Origin: Alphaproteobacteria bacterium
GTDB lineage: Bacteria; Pseudomonadota; Alphaproteobacteria; Rhizobiales; Devosiaceae
NCBI GenBank assembly: GCA_018820005.1
Contig: JAHJOS010000237.1
Span: 1-8,324 of the forward strand
Length of the DNA stretch: 8,324 nucleotides
Direction of reading: 5' to 3'
The notes below the pieces were generated by a model. It worked only from the letters and a program-made list of their open reading frames with translations. It made no database searches and had not been told where the DNA came from. Of this stretch, positions 1 through 6,315 are shown in pieces; within the stretch, counting starts at the first letter, position 1, and each line of letters opens with the position of its first letter. Position numbers and translations under genes: made by a program.

Positions 1-713
1 AGGGCGGCGGCGATAATGGGGCCCGAGGCCATGACCTTGGTCCAGTTGGCGCCCGACAGCGAGCCAAGGCCCCAGAACGTCAGGTCCCGCAGCTGGCTAT
101 CGGTTGCCAAATAGACCAGCACACCAGTTACCGCGCCCGCCAGTGCACCAATGGCAATGCCGGCCAACAGCATGGTGGCAACAGCGGTTTGGCCACTGCG
201 CGTGGCGACCCGATAGAGGATGAACGTGGTCACCAGCCCGCCCGCGAACGAAGCGATCTGCAAGGCGTAAATGCCCAGAAAGCCCGTCAGCGGCGCCAGC
301 ATGGAGGTGCCCAGCACGATGATACCGACTGCGCCCAGGCCCGCGCCGGCCGATACGCCAACCAGGCCTGGGTCGGCCAGGGGATTGCGGAACAAGCCCT
401 GCATCAGCAGGCCCGATACGGCCAGGCCCGCGCCGACAAGACTGCCCAGCACCATGCGCGGCAGGCGGATGTTGTAGATGACAGCATGGTCGCGCAACGC
501 CATGTCGAGCTGGTCGGGCGCCATGCCGAACCAGCTCCGGATGATGTTCCACGCCGATGCCCCCGAGGCGCCCGTGGTCATGGACAGCGCCATGGTCACG
601 CTGAGCAATGCGATGAGCCCGATGATGGCGCGGCGGCCCAGGTGGCTGCGATCGCCCGCCGGGCGGTCCGCTGGGCTCACGGTCGCTGCCGCCGGCATGA
701 GAGCGCTCGACAT
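1..713 (-). CDS. hmuU: Heme ABC transporter permease HmuU, FecCD family (C-terminus cut by window edge)
   Basis: This is an inner-membrane permease subunit that would pass heme from periplasmic HmuT into the cytoplasm, powered by an HmuV-type ATPase expected beyond the left edge. About 237 residues are present; FecCD permeases are usually about 330-370, so roughly the last third is missing. Visible family hallmarks are RLPRMVLGSLVGAGLAVSG near residues 83-101, LFRNPLADPGLVGVSAGAG at 107-125, LLAGIAIGAL at 182-191 and FWGLGSLSGANW at 213-224. The first membrane helix is near residues 30-48, followed by several Gly/Ala/Leu-rich helices. The ATG at 713 is chosen because AGGAGG lies 8 nt upstream, overlapping the hmuT stop codon. 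The 12-nt gap to hmuT implies co-transcription and probably translational coupling. The fold alone would also fit siderophore or B12 permeases; the heme assignment comes from hmuT, hmuS and hmuP beside it. Confidence 0.93.
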   Translation of the reverse strand, partial: MSSALMPAAATVSPADRPAGDRSHLGRRAIIGLIALLSVTMALSMTTGASGASAWNIIRSWFGMAPDQLDMALRDHAVIYNIRLPRMVLGSLVGAGLAVSGLLMQGLFRNPLADPGLVGVSAGAGLGAVGIIVLGTSMLAPLTGFLGIYALQIASFAGGLVTTFILYRVATRSGQTAVATMLLAGIAIGALAGAVTGVLVYLATDSQLRDLTFWGLGSLSGANWTKVMASGPIIAAA

Positions 714-721
714 GGGGATGA

Positions 722-727
722 CCTCCT
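722..727 (-). promoter_or_regulatory. Strong Shine-Dalgarno of hmuU overlapping the hmuT stop
   Basis: Read on the minus strand, AGGAGG sits 8 nt before the ATG at 713 and shares two bases with the hmuT TAG stop (726-728). It fixes the hmuU start. It is the best ribosome binding site in the operon; hmuS and hmuT have only weak ones. Confidence 0.8.
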
Positions 728-1607
728 ACTGCGCGCCGTAGAGGAGGTCGGCGAGATCGCCGGCTGCCGCTGCGGTGCGGGGGCCAAAGCCGAGAAGATA
801 GCCGCCGTCCAGACGATAGAAGGCGCCGTTCTGGCCGGCCGGCGTGAGGGCAATGGCCGGATTTGCCTTGAGTTCGGCATCGGTCGCGGCGTGGTCGCCA
901 CCCCGGTCCATCATGACGATGGCGTCGGGCGCCGCTGCGATGATCGCCTCTTCGGTCAGCGCCTTGTAGCCGTCATAGTCGGTAATGGCGTTGACCGCGC
1001 CAGCCAGCCCGATGATGCCGTCTGCTGCCGTGTGGGTGCCCGAGGCCTGGATCTTGCCGCCCTCGGCCGAAAGGATGAACAGCACTCGCTTGGGCGTGGT
1101 GATCGCGGCGGTGCGCTGCTCGAGGCCGGCAAAATCCTGTTCCAGGGTGGCAGCAAGTGCCTCAGCCTTTGTCGTGGCGCCCAAAGCCTGGCCCACGGCC
1201 AGAACCTTGGTCAGTACACCCTGGGCCGAATAGCTCTCGGGCACGGTCTGGTATTCAACGCCAGCCTTGCTGAGCACCTCAAGTGCCTCGGGTGGACCGC
1301 TGCCCTCGATCACCAGCAGCCCCGTCGGATTGACCGACAACACGCCCTCGGGCGCCAGCTGGCGCATATAGCCCACATCGGGCAGGGCCAGCACAGCCTC
1401 GGGATAGAGGGCCGTCTGGTCGCGCGCGACCAGTTTGCCCTCCTCGCCCAGCGCATAGATGATCTCGGTCAGCGAGCCGCCGATGGAGACCAGCCGGCTG
1501 GTGTCGGCGAACTTATGCAGATCCTGGGCCGTGGCAGCGCTCGAAACGCCAAATAGGGTCATCAGGACGGTTGCGGCCAAGGTCCGGCGGAAAATCGTGT
1601 TGAGCAT
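726..1607 (-). CDS. hmuT: Periplasmic heme-binding protein HmuT
   Basis: This is the substrate-binding protein of the heme ABC importer: it collects heme delivered by the outer-membrane receptor and presents it to HmuU. The 293 residues are normal for the family. A Sec signal peptide covers about residues 1-27 (basic start, hydrophobic core LAATVLMTLFGV, likely cleavage at ATA|Q). The fold is the two-lobed type with a rigid linking helix: RLVSIGGSLTEIIYALG at 38-54 starts the N-lobe, LPDVGYMRQLAPEGVLSVNP at 75-94 is a conserved HmuT stretch, and the C-lobe ends in GGYLLGFGPRTAAAAGDLA. Tyr68 (in ALYPE) and Tyr80 (in VGYMRQ) are candidate heme ligands; characterised relatives such as ShuT and PhuT use one tyrosine. 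The ATG at 1607 lies 8 nt after hmuS with only a weak ribosome binding site, suggesting coupling to hmuS translation. Heme as the substrate is supported by the neighbours. Confidence 0.95.
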   Translation of the reverse strand: MLNTIFRRTLAATVLMTLFGVSSAATAQDLHKFADTSRLVSIGGSLTEIIYALGEEGKLVARDQTALYPEAVLALPDVGYMRQLAPEGVLSVNPTGLLVIEGSGPPEALEVLSKAGVEYQTVPESYSAQGVLTKVLAVGQALGATTKAEALAATLEQDFAGLEQRTAAITTPKRVLFILSAEGGKIQASGTHTAADGIIGLAGAVNAITDYDGYKALTEEAIIAAAPDAIVMMDRGGDHAATDAELKANPAIALTPAGQNGAFYRLDGGYLLGFGPRTAAAAGDLADLLYGAQ

Positions 1608-1615
1608 GATCGGTC

Positions 1616-2671
1616 TCAGGCAGCGTTGGATTGTGTGTGCAGGGGCAGCTTTTCGACGGCAGTGCGCCAGCCCGCGATTTCGCCCTCGCCCTCATGGCGC
1701 TTGCCAAAGAACTGGATGATCAGCTCGCGATTGGCGTCATAGACTTCCACGGATGTGACATGGCCGTCGCTGGTCGGCTTGCGCACGGCCCACACCGAGG
1801 CGATCTGGTCGAGACGCAGGTGCAGATGGAACGTCTCGTCCATCACATTGAGCCAGGGACCCATCGGCTTGACGTTGGTGATGGGGCCTGAATGGATCTG
1901 GATGCAGCCCGGATTGCCCACAAAGGCCATGATGGGCAGGTCGGTGCCCGCAACATTGGAGAACATCTGCTCGACGGCGCCGGCATCGAGCTGCCAGGCG
2001 AGATCTTCACCGACCATTTCGATGGCGTTGAGCCGGTGCAGATTGAGCTTCTTGATAATGCCAAAGAACTGGTGCGTATCGGTCATTGCCTGCCAGGCGG
2101 CGCGCAGGCTCGCCACGTCGGCGGCCTCGCCGAGGGGCGCGGGCGGCGCGGCTGGCGTCAGGGCAATGGCGTCGGACTGCTCGTCATGGCGCAGATTGGC
2201 CACAAGTACGGCCCAGGCTTCCGCATTACTGGCCGGGCGGGCGTGCACCTTGTGCACCGCCTGTCCCTGCGCATCAAAGAACTGCAGTGAGCGACGGATA
2301 GCGCCGTCCTCGGCAGTCTTTTCAACGGCAAAGCCGAAGGCCCAGCGGGATGGAAAGATGCGCAGGTCGATCTGTGCGCCCAGCACCATGGACGCCATGG
2401 GGCCAAGCACGACTTTTTCATAGGGGCCGATCTTTTCGTGCACCGCGCTTTCATTGCGGGTCAGCGCCATCACCTCGCCCACGGCGCCCAGGCCGTTGAG
2501 CAGGATGTCGAGATCGGGCCGCAGCCGCACCGCGCTGCGACCGACTTCTGCGGCGACAAGTTCGCCTTCGGAAATGGCGTGGATGCGGGCGAAATCGCGC
2601 TCGCGCATCTGGGGGTGCAGGGCACGCAGCCGGCGGATTTCGGCAGGGGTCTTGATGGCTTCAGCGGTCAA
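1616..2671 (-). CDS. hmuS: Cytoplasmic heme-binding / heme-degrading protein HmuS (HemS/ChuX family)
   Basis: This cytoplasmic protein receives imported heme; HemS/HmuS relatives bind heme, transfer it and in some cases degrade it to release iron. The 351 residues match the usual 340-370. Two tandem homologous halves are visible: about 20-165 (PYEKVVLGPMASMVLGAQIDLRIFPSRWAFGF) and about 190-345 (MGPWLNVMDETFHLHLRLDQIASVWAVRKP). His200 in TDTHQFFGIIKKLNLHRL aligns by motif with His196 of Yersinia HemS, the axial heme ligand. The reading frame opens with TTG at 2671, 11 nt after the hmuP stop; the next in-frame ATG is at residue 22, inside the conserved N-terminal LHPQMRERD helix, so TTG is the better start. 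No strong Shine-Dalgarno is seen (only AGG overlapping the hmuP stop), so reinitiation after hmuP translation is likely. Confidence 0.95.
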   Translation of the reverse strand: MTAEAIKTPAEIRRLRALHPQMRERDFARIHAISEGELVAAEVGRSAVRLRPDLDILLNGLGAVGEVMALTRNESAVHEKIGPYEKVVLGPMASMVLGAQIDLRIFPSRWAFGFAVEKTAEDGAIRRSLQFFDAQGQAVHKVHARPASNAEAWAVLVANLRHDEQSDAIALTPAAPPAPLGEAADVASLRAAWQAMTDTHQFFGIIKKLNLHRLNAIEMVGEDLAWQLDAGAVEQMFSNVAGTDLPIMAFVGNPGCIQIHSGPITNVKPMGPWLNVMDETFHLHLRLDQIASVWAVRKPTSDGHVTSVEVYDANRELIIQFFGKRHEGEGEIAGWRTAVEKLPLHTQSNAA

Positions 2672-2682
2672 TTGTTGCGAAC

Positions 2683-2850
2683 CTATTTTGTCAGGATGAG
2701 CTTGTCTTGGCGGGTAATCCGCAGGCGGTAGGACACGCCGTTGTGGATGATGTGCACCTCGCTTTGCTCGCCAAACAACGCGCTGCTGGTGACGATTCGG
2801 GGCGCTGCTCCATGGATGTTCATTGGCGAGGAGCCGGGATCGGCCGACAT
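2683..2850 (-). CDS. hmuP: Small hemin uptake protein HmuP/HemP (55 aa)
   Basis: This 55-residue protein is the first gene of the heme operon and is easily missed because of its size. Its C-terminal half carries the HemP family signature: SSALFGEQSEVHIIHNGVSY at 22-41, then RLRITRQDKLILTK to the end at 55. The N-terminal 20 residues are low in complexity and probably disordered. The ATG at 2850 is preceded by AAAAGGA at 2857-2863, with 6 nt between it and the ATG. In Bradyrhizobium and Ensifer, HmuP is needed for expression of the TonB-dependent heme receptor gene, acting with Irr in Bradyrhizobium; a comparable role for the divergent receptor here is inference. The stop lies 11 nt before hmuS. 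The family assignment is firm; the molecular mechanism of HmuP is still unclear. Confidence 0.93.
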   Translation of the reverse strand: MSADPGSSPMNIHGAAPRIVTSSALFGEQSEVHIIHNGVSYRLRITRQDKLILTK

Positions 2851-2910
2851 GGATAGTCCTTTTGTATCAATGCAGTAGGCGCGGCCTTGCCATGCGGCCC
2901 GCTTCGTTTA

Positions 2911-2937
2911 ATAACTTGACTCTAATAGACAGGTTAT
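2911..2937. promoter_or_regulatory. Inverted repeat in the hmuP-hmuR divergent region, candidate operator
   Basis: ATAACTTG at 2911-2918 and CAGGTTAT at 2930-2937 are inverted copies matching at 7 of 8 positions, separated by the 11-nt ACTCTAATAGA. The element covers the predicted hmuP -10 and the predicted hmuR -35, an ideal place for a regulator acting on both transcription units. It does not match the Irr box (TTTAGAA-type) or the Fur consensus as I know them. The binding protein is unknown. Confidence 0.4.
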
Positions 2938-2944
2938 CTAATTC
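2916..2944 (+). promoter_or_regulatory. Weak candidate promoter for hmuR
   Basis: TTGACT at 2916-2921 is a good -35 (5 of 6 to TTGACA). The best-spaced -10 is TAATTC at 2939-2944 after 17 nt, which is a poor match. A weak -10 would fit a promoter needing an activator, which is inference. Transcription would start near 2950, giving a leader of about 95 nt. Confidence 0.25.
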
Positions 2945-2950
2945 AGGCAA
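2922..2950 (-). promoter_or_regulatory. Candidate promoter of the hmuPSTU operon
   Basis: On the minus strand, TTGCCT (2945-2950) is followed after 17 nt by TATTAG (2922-2927). Each hexamer matches the sigma-70-type consensus at 4 of 6 positions with ideal spacing. The -10 lies inside the 2911-2937 inverted repeat, so a protein bound there would block or reshape this promoter. The leader to the hmuP ATG would be about 65 nt. Confidence 0.45.
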
Positions 2951-2957
2951 TAGGTGA

Positions 2958-2978
2958 TCGAAAGAGTCATATTTTCGA
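2958..2978 (+). repeat. Perfect 6-bp inverted repeat in the probable hmuR leader
   Basis: TCGAAA at 2958-2963 and TTTCGA at 2973-2978 are exact inverted copies separated by 9 nt (GAGTCATAT). If transcription of hmuR starts near 2950, this would be a small hairpin at the 5' end of the mRNA; as DNA it could equally be a dyad binding site. The function is unknown. Confidence 0.3.
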
Positions 2979-2992
2979 CGCGATCAAAGCGA

Positions 2993-3011
2993 GCCAGCCA
3001 AACGCCAGCCA
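2993..3011 (+). repeat. 8-bp direct repeat GCCAGCCA in the hmuR leader
   Basis: GCCAGCCA occurs at 2993-3000 and again at 3004-3011, 11 bp apart start to start, about one helical turn. It lies 36-54 nt upstream of the hmuR ATG. It could be a site for a regulator or simply a chance repeat. Confidence 0.3.
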
Positions 3012-3046
3012 GCACATAACTTCCAACAGCAGGACTGGAGCTTTAA

Positions 3047-5137
3047 ATGGGGCTGGTAACAACGCGCGCGGCAGCACTGATGTGCGGGGTGGCGCTCGCC
3101 GTGGTGGGGACGCAGGGGGCCTTTGCGCAATCCAATACCAATGCGAGCAATATTACCCTGCTCGAGCGGCTGGTGATCGGTCTGGGAGGCGCCCCCAAGG
3201 TGGCCATCGATACGCCGCAGGCGGTTACGGTGCTTAACCAGTCCGACCTTGATCGCAGCCAGGCGACAACGACAGGTGGCCTGTTCGACAGCGTCCCCGG
3301 CGTCACCATGGTGGGCAGCGAGCGTCAGTTCGGCGAGGCCTTCAACATTCGCGGCATCGGCACGACGGACAATTCATCTGACGGTTCGCGCGTTGTGGTG
3401 ACAGTCGATGGCGCCGCCAAATTCAACGAGCAATACCGCATGGGTTCGTTCTTTTCTGATCCTGAGCTCTACAAGCAGATCGAAGTGCTGCGCGGTCCGG
3501 CGTCCTCGACGCTCTATGGCGCTGGCGCCATTGGCGGGGTGATCAATTTCACCACCAAGGATGCCTCCGATTTCATTCGGGACGGCTATAGCGGCGCCCT
3601 GCGGGTCAAGACCGGCTTTTCCAGCAATGGCCTGGGTACGCTGACCTCGATTGTCCTCGCCCAGCAGCTCTCGGACAGCTTCGAAGTGCTGGCAACAGGC
3701 AATTGGCGCCGCAGTGAGGAAGTCGATCTGGCCAAGGGCACGCCGCTGACGGGTTCGGCCTTTGATACCTGGTCGGGCCTTGTCAAGGGGACGGCGCATT
3801 TCGGCGACAATGACGAGCAGACCCTGCGGCTGTCTTACCAGCGCTGGCTCAGCGACGCCAAGGATCAGGCCTATGCCCAGACCGGCACCATGTCGGCGTT
3901 CGGCATCATCGACCGCTCGGTTGTCGATCAGACCGCCGTGCTGTCGTGGGAGAACCCGGCCAGCGACAATCCCTGGGTCGATCTGAACGTCAACCTGACC
4001 TTCTCGGATAGCAGCAATGCCCAGACCAATCACCGCGCCGTGCTGGGCGGCCCCCGCACGCCCAACGGTGGCAGCAATATCCTGTCGGACACCACCTATG
4101 GATACCGCACCTGGCAGCTGTCGGCCGACAACACCATCGAGTGGATCGGTGATGACTTCGAAAACTACCTGACGGTGGGCATCCAGGCCTCAACTCAGGA
4201 CCGCAGCGTCTTCCGCCCTGCGCCCTCGTTGCCGCTGCCGGCGCACGCTGAGGGTCGGGAGGACAAGCTGGGCCTGTTCGCCCAGAACGAGTTGATCTGG
4301 AACGACCAGCTGACCCTGATTGCCGGCGCGCGCGCCGATTTCCACACCGTTACACCGGTGACTGCCGGCCTCTCGGTCATCGAGGGATCGGCGATTTCGC
4401 CCAAGCTCTCCGCGCTCTACCAGATCAATGATGCGCTGGGGGTGTTTGCCTCGGTGGCCCACACCGAACGCATGCCCACCATTGACGAGCTTTACGCCGT
4501 GTCAGCAGCCAAGTCGGCCAGCCTGAACCTGAAGAAGGAAGAGGCCAATTCCATCGAGGGCGGCTTTGCGCTGTCGGGTTCTGATCTGTTTGCCACCGGT
4601 GATACCGCCAGCATCAAGACCACCGGCTTTTACAGCGATCTGACCAATATGATCGTGTCCAACAGCGGGGCGGGCGTGCCCTATTATGGCAATGTGGGCT
4701 CGGCACGCATCTATGGCGTGGAAGTGGAAGCTGCCTATAATTCGGAAATGCTGTTCGGCAATCTGGCCTATTCGATGACCATTGGCGACGATCTGGTTAC
4801 CCGCAAGCCCCTGACCACCGTACCGCAGAGCAAGCTTGTGGCCACGCTTGGCGCCCGCCATCCGGAGTGGAACCTTGAATATGGTGCCACCGTGACGCTG
4901 GCCAATGTCGGGCAGTATGTCTATCCGGTCGCCTCGGGCGGTGATGGCGCGGCGGAGGCCTATCACACGCTTGATCTGTTCGCGTCCTGGAAGCCGGACA
5001 CCGGTCCGCTGGCCGGCACCGAGGCCCAGTTCACCGTGGCCAATGTGTTCAACGCCGACTACCGGGACAATCTGTCGATCGACCGTTCCACCGGCCGGAC
5101 CTTCAAGCTGACCCTGGCCAAGCAGTTCGACTACTGA
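3047..5137 (+). CDS. hmuR: TonB-dependent outer-membrane heme receptor HmuR
   Basis: This 696-residue receptor would bind heme or hemoproteins outside the cell and move heme into the periplasm using TonB energy. A signal peptide spans about 1-27 (cleavage near AFA|Q). A TonB-box-like ITLLERLVI follows at 36-44. The plug domain covers about 52-172, with the hallmarks FNIRGIG (99-105) and LRGPASSTLYGAGAIGGVIN (148-167). The rest is a 22-strand-type barrel ending in a C-terminal aromatic (KQFDY), with VANVFNADYRDN at 664-675. The ATG at 3047 follows GGAG at 3037-3040 by 6 nt. Odd points: the FRAP/NPNL region of heme receptors appears as ERMPTIDELY (474-483) and SLNL (492-495), with no histidine between, and the plug has no histidine at all. 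Divergence from hmuPSTU supports heme as substrate, but sequence alone cannot exclude another iron complex. Confidence 0.93.
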   Translation: MGLVTTRAAALMCGVALAVVGTQGAFAQSNTNASNITLLERLVIGLGGAPKVAIDTPQAVTVLNQSDLDRSQATTTGGLFDSVPGVTMVGSERQFGEAFNIRGIGTTDNSSDGSRVVVTVDGAAKFNEQYRMGSFFSDPELYKQIEVLRGPASSTLYGAGAIGGVINFTTKDASDFIRDGYSGALRVKTGFSSNGLGTLTSIVLAQQLSDSFEVLATGNWRRSEEVDLAKGTPLTGSAFDTWSGLVKGTAHFGDNDEQTLRLSYQRWLSDAKDQAYAQTGTMSAFGIIDRSVVDQTAVLSWENPASDNPWVDLNVNLTFSDSSNAQTNHRAVLGGPRTPNGGSNILSDTTYGYRTWQLSADNTIEWIGDDFENYLTVGIQASTQDRSVFRPAPSLPLPAHAEGREDKLGLFAQNELIWNDQLTLIAGARADFHTVTPVTAGLSVIEGSAISPKLSALYQINDALGVFASVAHTERMPTIDELYAVSAAKSASLNLKKEEANSIEGGFALSGSDLFATGDTASIKTTGFYSDLTNMIVSNSGAGVPYYGNVGSARIYGVEVEAAYNSEMLFGNLAYSMTIGDDLVTRKPLTTVPQSKLVATLGARHPEWNLEYGATVTLANVGQYVYPVASGGDGAAEAYHTLDLFASWKPDTGPLAGTEAQFTVANVFNADYRDNLSIDRSTGRTFKLTLAKQFDY

Positions 5138-5178
5138 GCCAGCAATTGCGCAGGTCGGCGGTCCATCCGACTGCCGGT

Positions 5179-5225
5179 CTGCCGCTACGGCCCTGCCAAG
5201 GGCCAACCGCTCGATAGAGCGGCAG
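5179..5225 (+). terminator. Overlapping stem-loops after hmuR, possible terminator
   Basis: Three perfect stems are packed into 47 nt, starting 42 nt after the hmuR stop. GGCCCT/AGGGCC (5189-5194 with 5199-5204) has a 4-nt loop. CCGCTC/GAGCGG (5207-5212 with 5217-5222) also has a 4-nt loop. CTGCCGCT/AGCGGCAG (5179-5186 with 5218-5225) encloses the first and excludes the second. There is no T tract directly after; a TTTT occurs only at 5237-5240. A Rho-assisted end of hmuR mRNA is the simplest reading. The rest of the 293-nt hmuR-motA gap shows no further gene, only the small palindrome listed separately. Confidence 0.4.
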
Positions 5226-5355
5226 AATCCAGCCCCTGTTTTCCGTTGCCGCGACAATCAGTCGTCTCGCTTTGAGGCGCGGAGTTACGGGCTGTTAAGG
5301 TAAAGCATTGATAGTGCTGCAGGTGGATCGCTTTGGTGCGTTTCACATACGGTCG

Positions 5356-5367
5356 GACCATTTGGTC
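5356..5367. repeat. 12-bp palindrome upstream of motA
   Basis: GACCA-TT-TGGTC at 5356-5367 is a perfect dyad 63 nt before the motA start. It could be a regulator half-site pair or a small hairpin in the motA leader. No regulator can be named, and no convincing motA promoter was found around it. Confidence 0.25.
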
Positions 5368-5430
5368 TGGCGAATGCAGCAGGTTGGCTACGCATTCACC
5401 AGGCGGTCTTTAAAGCTGAAAGCTCGGTGT

Positions 5431-6294
5431 ATGCGTTTCATTGTCGGTATCTTGATCGTCTTCGGCGCCGTCTTTGGCGGCTACGCTGGCGTGGGTGGCC
5501 ATTTCGAGGTGCTCTGGCAGCCGTTCGAATTCATCATCATTCTGGGTGCCGCGATCGGCGCCTTCGTCATCGGCAATACCGGTCCGGTGATCAAGGGAAC
5601 GCTGGGCGTGTTCGGCACTATGATGAAGGGCCCCAAATACAACAAGGCAGCCTATGTCGAGCTGCTGGGCATGCAGTTCAGCCTCTATAAGCTCGTGCAG
5701 TCCAAGGGCATTCTGGCCCTCGAGCAGCATATCGAAAATCCGCATGAATCGACGCTGTTCTCGCGCTTTCCCACCTTCGCCAAGAACCACCATGCGGTGG
5801 AATTCGTCTGCGACTATCTGCGCATGGTGACCCTGGGGTCCAACAATGTGCACGAGTTGGAGGCGCTGATGGATGAGGAGCTCGAAACCCACCATCAGGA
5901 ACGCCATCGCATCGTGGGCGCAGTTCAGGCTCTGGCCGACGGCACACCGGCGCTGGGCATCGTGGCCGCCGTGCTTGGCGTTATTCACACCATGGGCGCC
6001 ATCAGCGAGCCCCCCGAAGTGCTCGGCCATATGATTGGTGGCGCTCTGGTGGGTACGTTCTTCGGCGTGTTCGTGGCCTATGGCTTCTTTGCCCCCTTTG
6101 CGCAGTCGCTGGGCAATATCTACGAAGCGGAATCGAAGTACTTCCTGTCGCTCAAGGTGGGCCTGCTGGCCCATATCGGCGGCCAGGTGCCGGTGATGGC
6201 GGTAGAATTCGCCCGCAAGGCGCTGCTGTCGGAGGATCGTCCGAGCTTTGCCGAGATTGACGAAGCCACATCGAACCTTCCTGCCTCCACTTAA
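5431..6294 (+). CDS. motA: Flagellar motor stator protein MotA
   Basis: MotA is the inner-membrane stator subunit that, with MotB, conducts protons and applies torque to FliG in the flagellar rotor. The start at 5431 (MRFIVGILIVFGAVFGGY) gives 287 residues, typical of the family and matching its usual N-terminus; the open frame continues upstream to a TTG at 5308, but those 41 residues look non-coding. Four membrane helices are visible: about 2-20, 33-50, 172-190 and 203-222. By position, Pro173 (TPALGIVAAVLGV) and Pro222 (FFAPFA) coincide with the functional prolines of E. coli MotA, and Glu98 in ALEQHIENP coincides with E. coli Glu98. The E. coli Arg90 position is Gln here, with Lys92 close by. 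The cytoplasmic ALMDEELETHHQERH and the C-terminal AVEFARKALLSEDRPSF are family signatures. No strong Shine-Dalgarno is seen. motB follows after 21 nt. Confidence 0.96.
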   Translation: MRFIVGILIVFGAVFGGYAGVGGHFEVLWQPFEFIIILGAAIGAFVIGNTGPVIKGTLGVFGTMMKGPKYNKAAYVELLGMQFSLYKLVQSKGILALEQHIENPHESTLFSRFPTFAKNHHAVEFVCDYLRMVTLGSNNVHELEALMDEELETHHQERHRIVGAVQALADGTPALGIVAAVLGVIHTMGAISEPPEVLGHMIGGALVGTFFGVFVAYGFFAPFAQSLGNIYEAESKYFLSLKVGLLAHIGGQVPVMAVEFARKALLSEDRPSFAEIDEATSNLPAST

Positions 6295-6315
6295 GCCCCG
6301 GGATAACCCTAGACC

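Noticed and set aside
189..1556. A 455-codon open frame on the plus strand opposite hmuU and hmuT
   Set aside because: It lies antisense to two clearly recognised genes, its translation is rich in Arg, Gln, His and Gly without domain motifs, and long antisense frames are expected in GC-rich DNA with strong third-position bias.
4502..5257. A 251-codon minus-strand frame opposite the 3' end of hmuR
   Set aside because: No family pattern or ribosome site; it overlaps a firmly identified barrel domain and the hairpin region.
5295..5309. A CtrA-like TTAA-N7-TTAA site before motA
   Set aside because: Only the first half-site (TTAA at 5295-5298) is present; the second half is CATT, so the match is too poor to call.
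5308..5430. N-terminal extension of motA from a TTG at 5308
   Set aside because: The 41 extra residues have no MotA similarity, and starting at 5431 gives the family length and places Pro173, Pro222 and Glu98 at the E. coli numbers.
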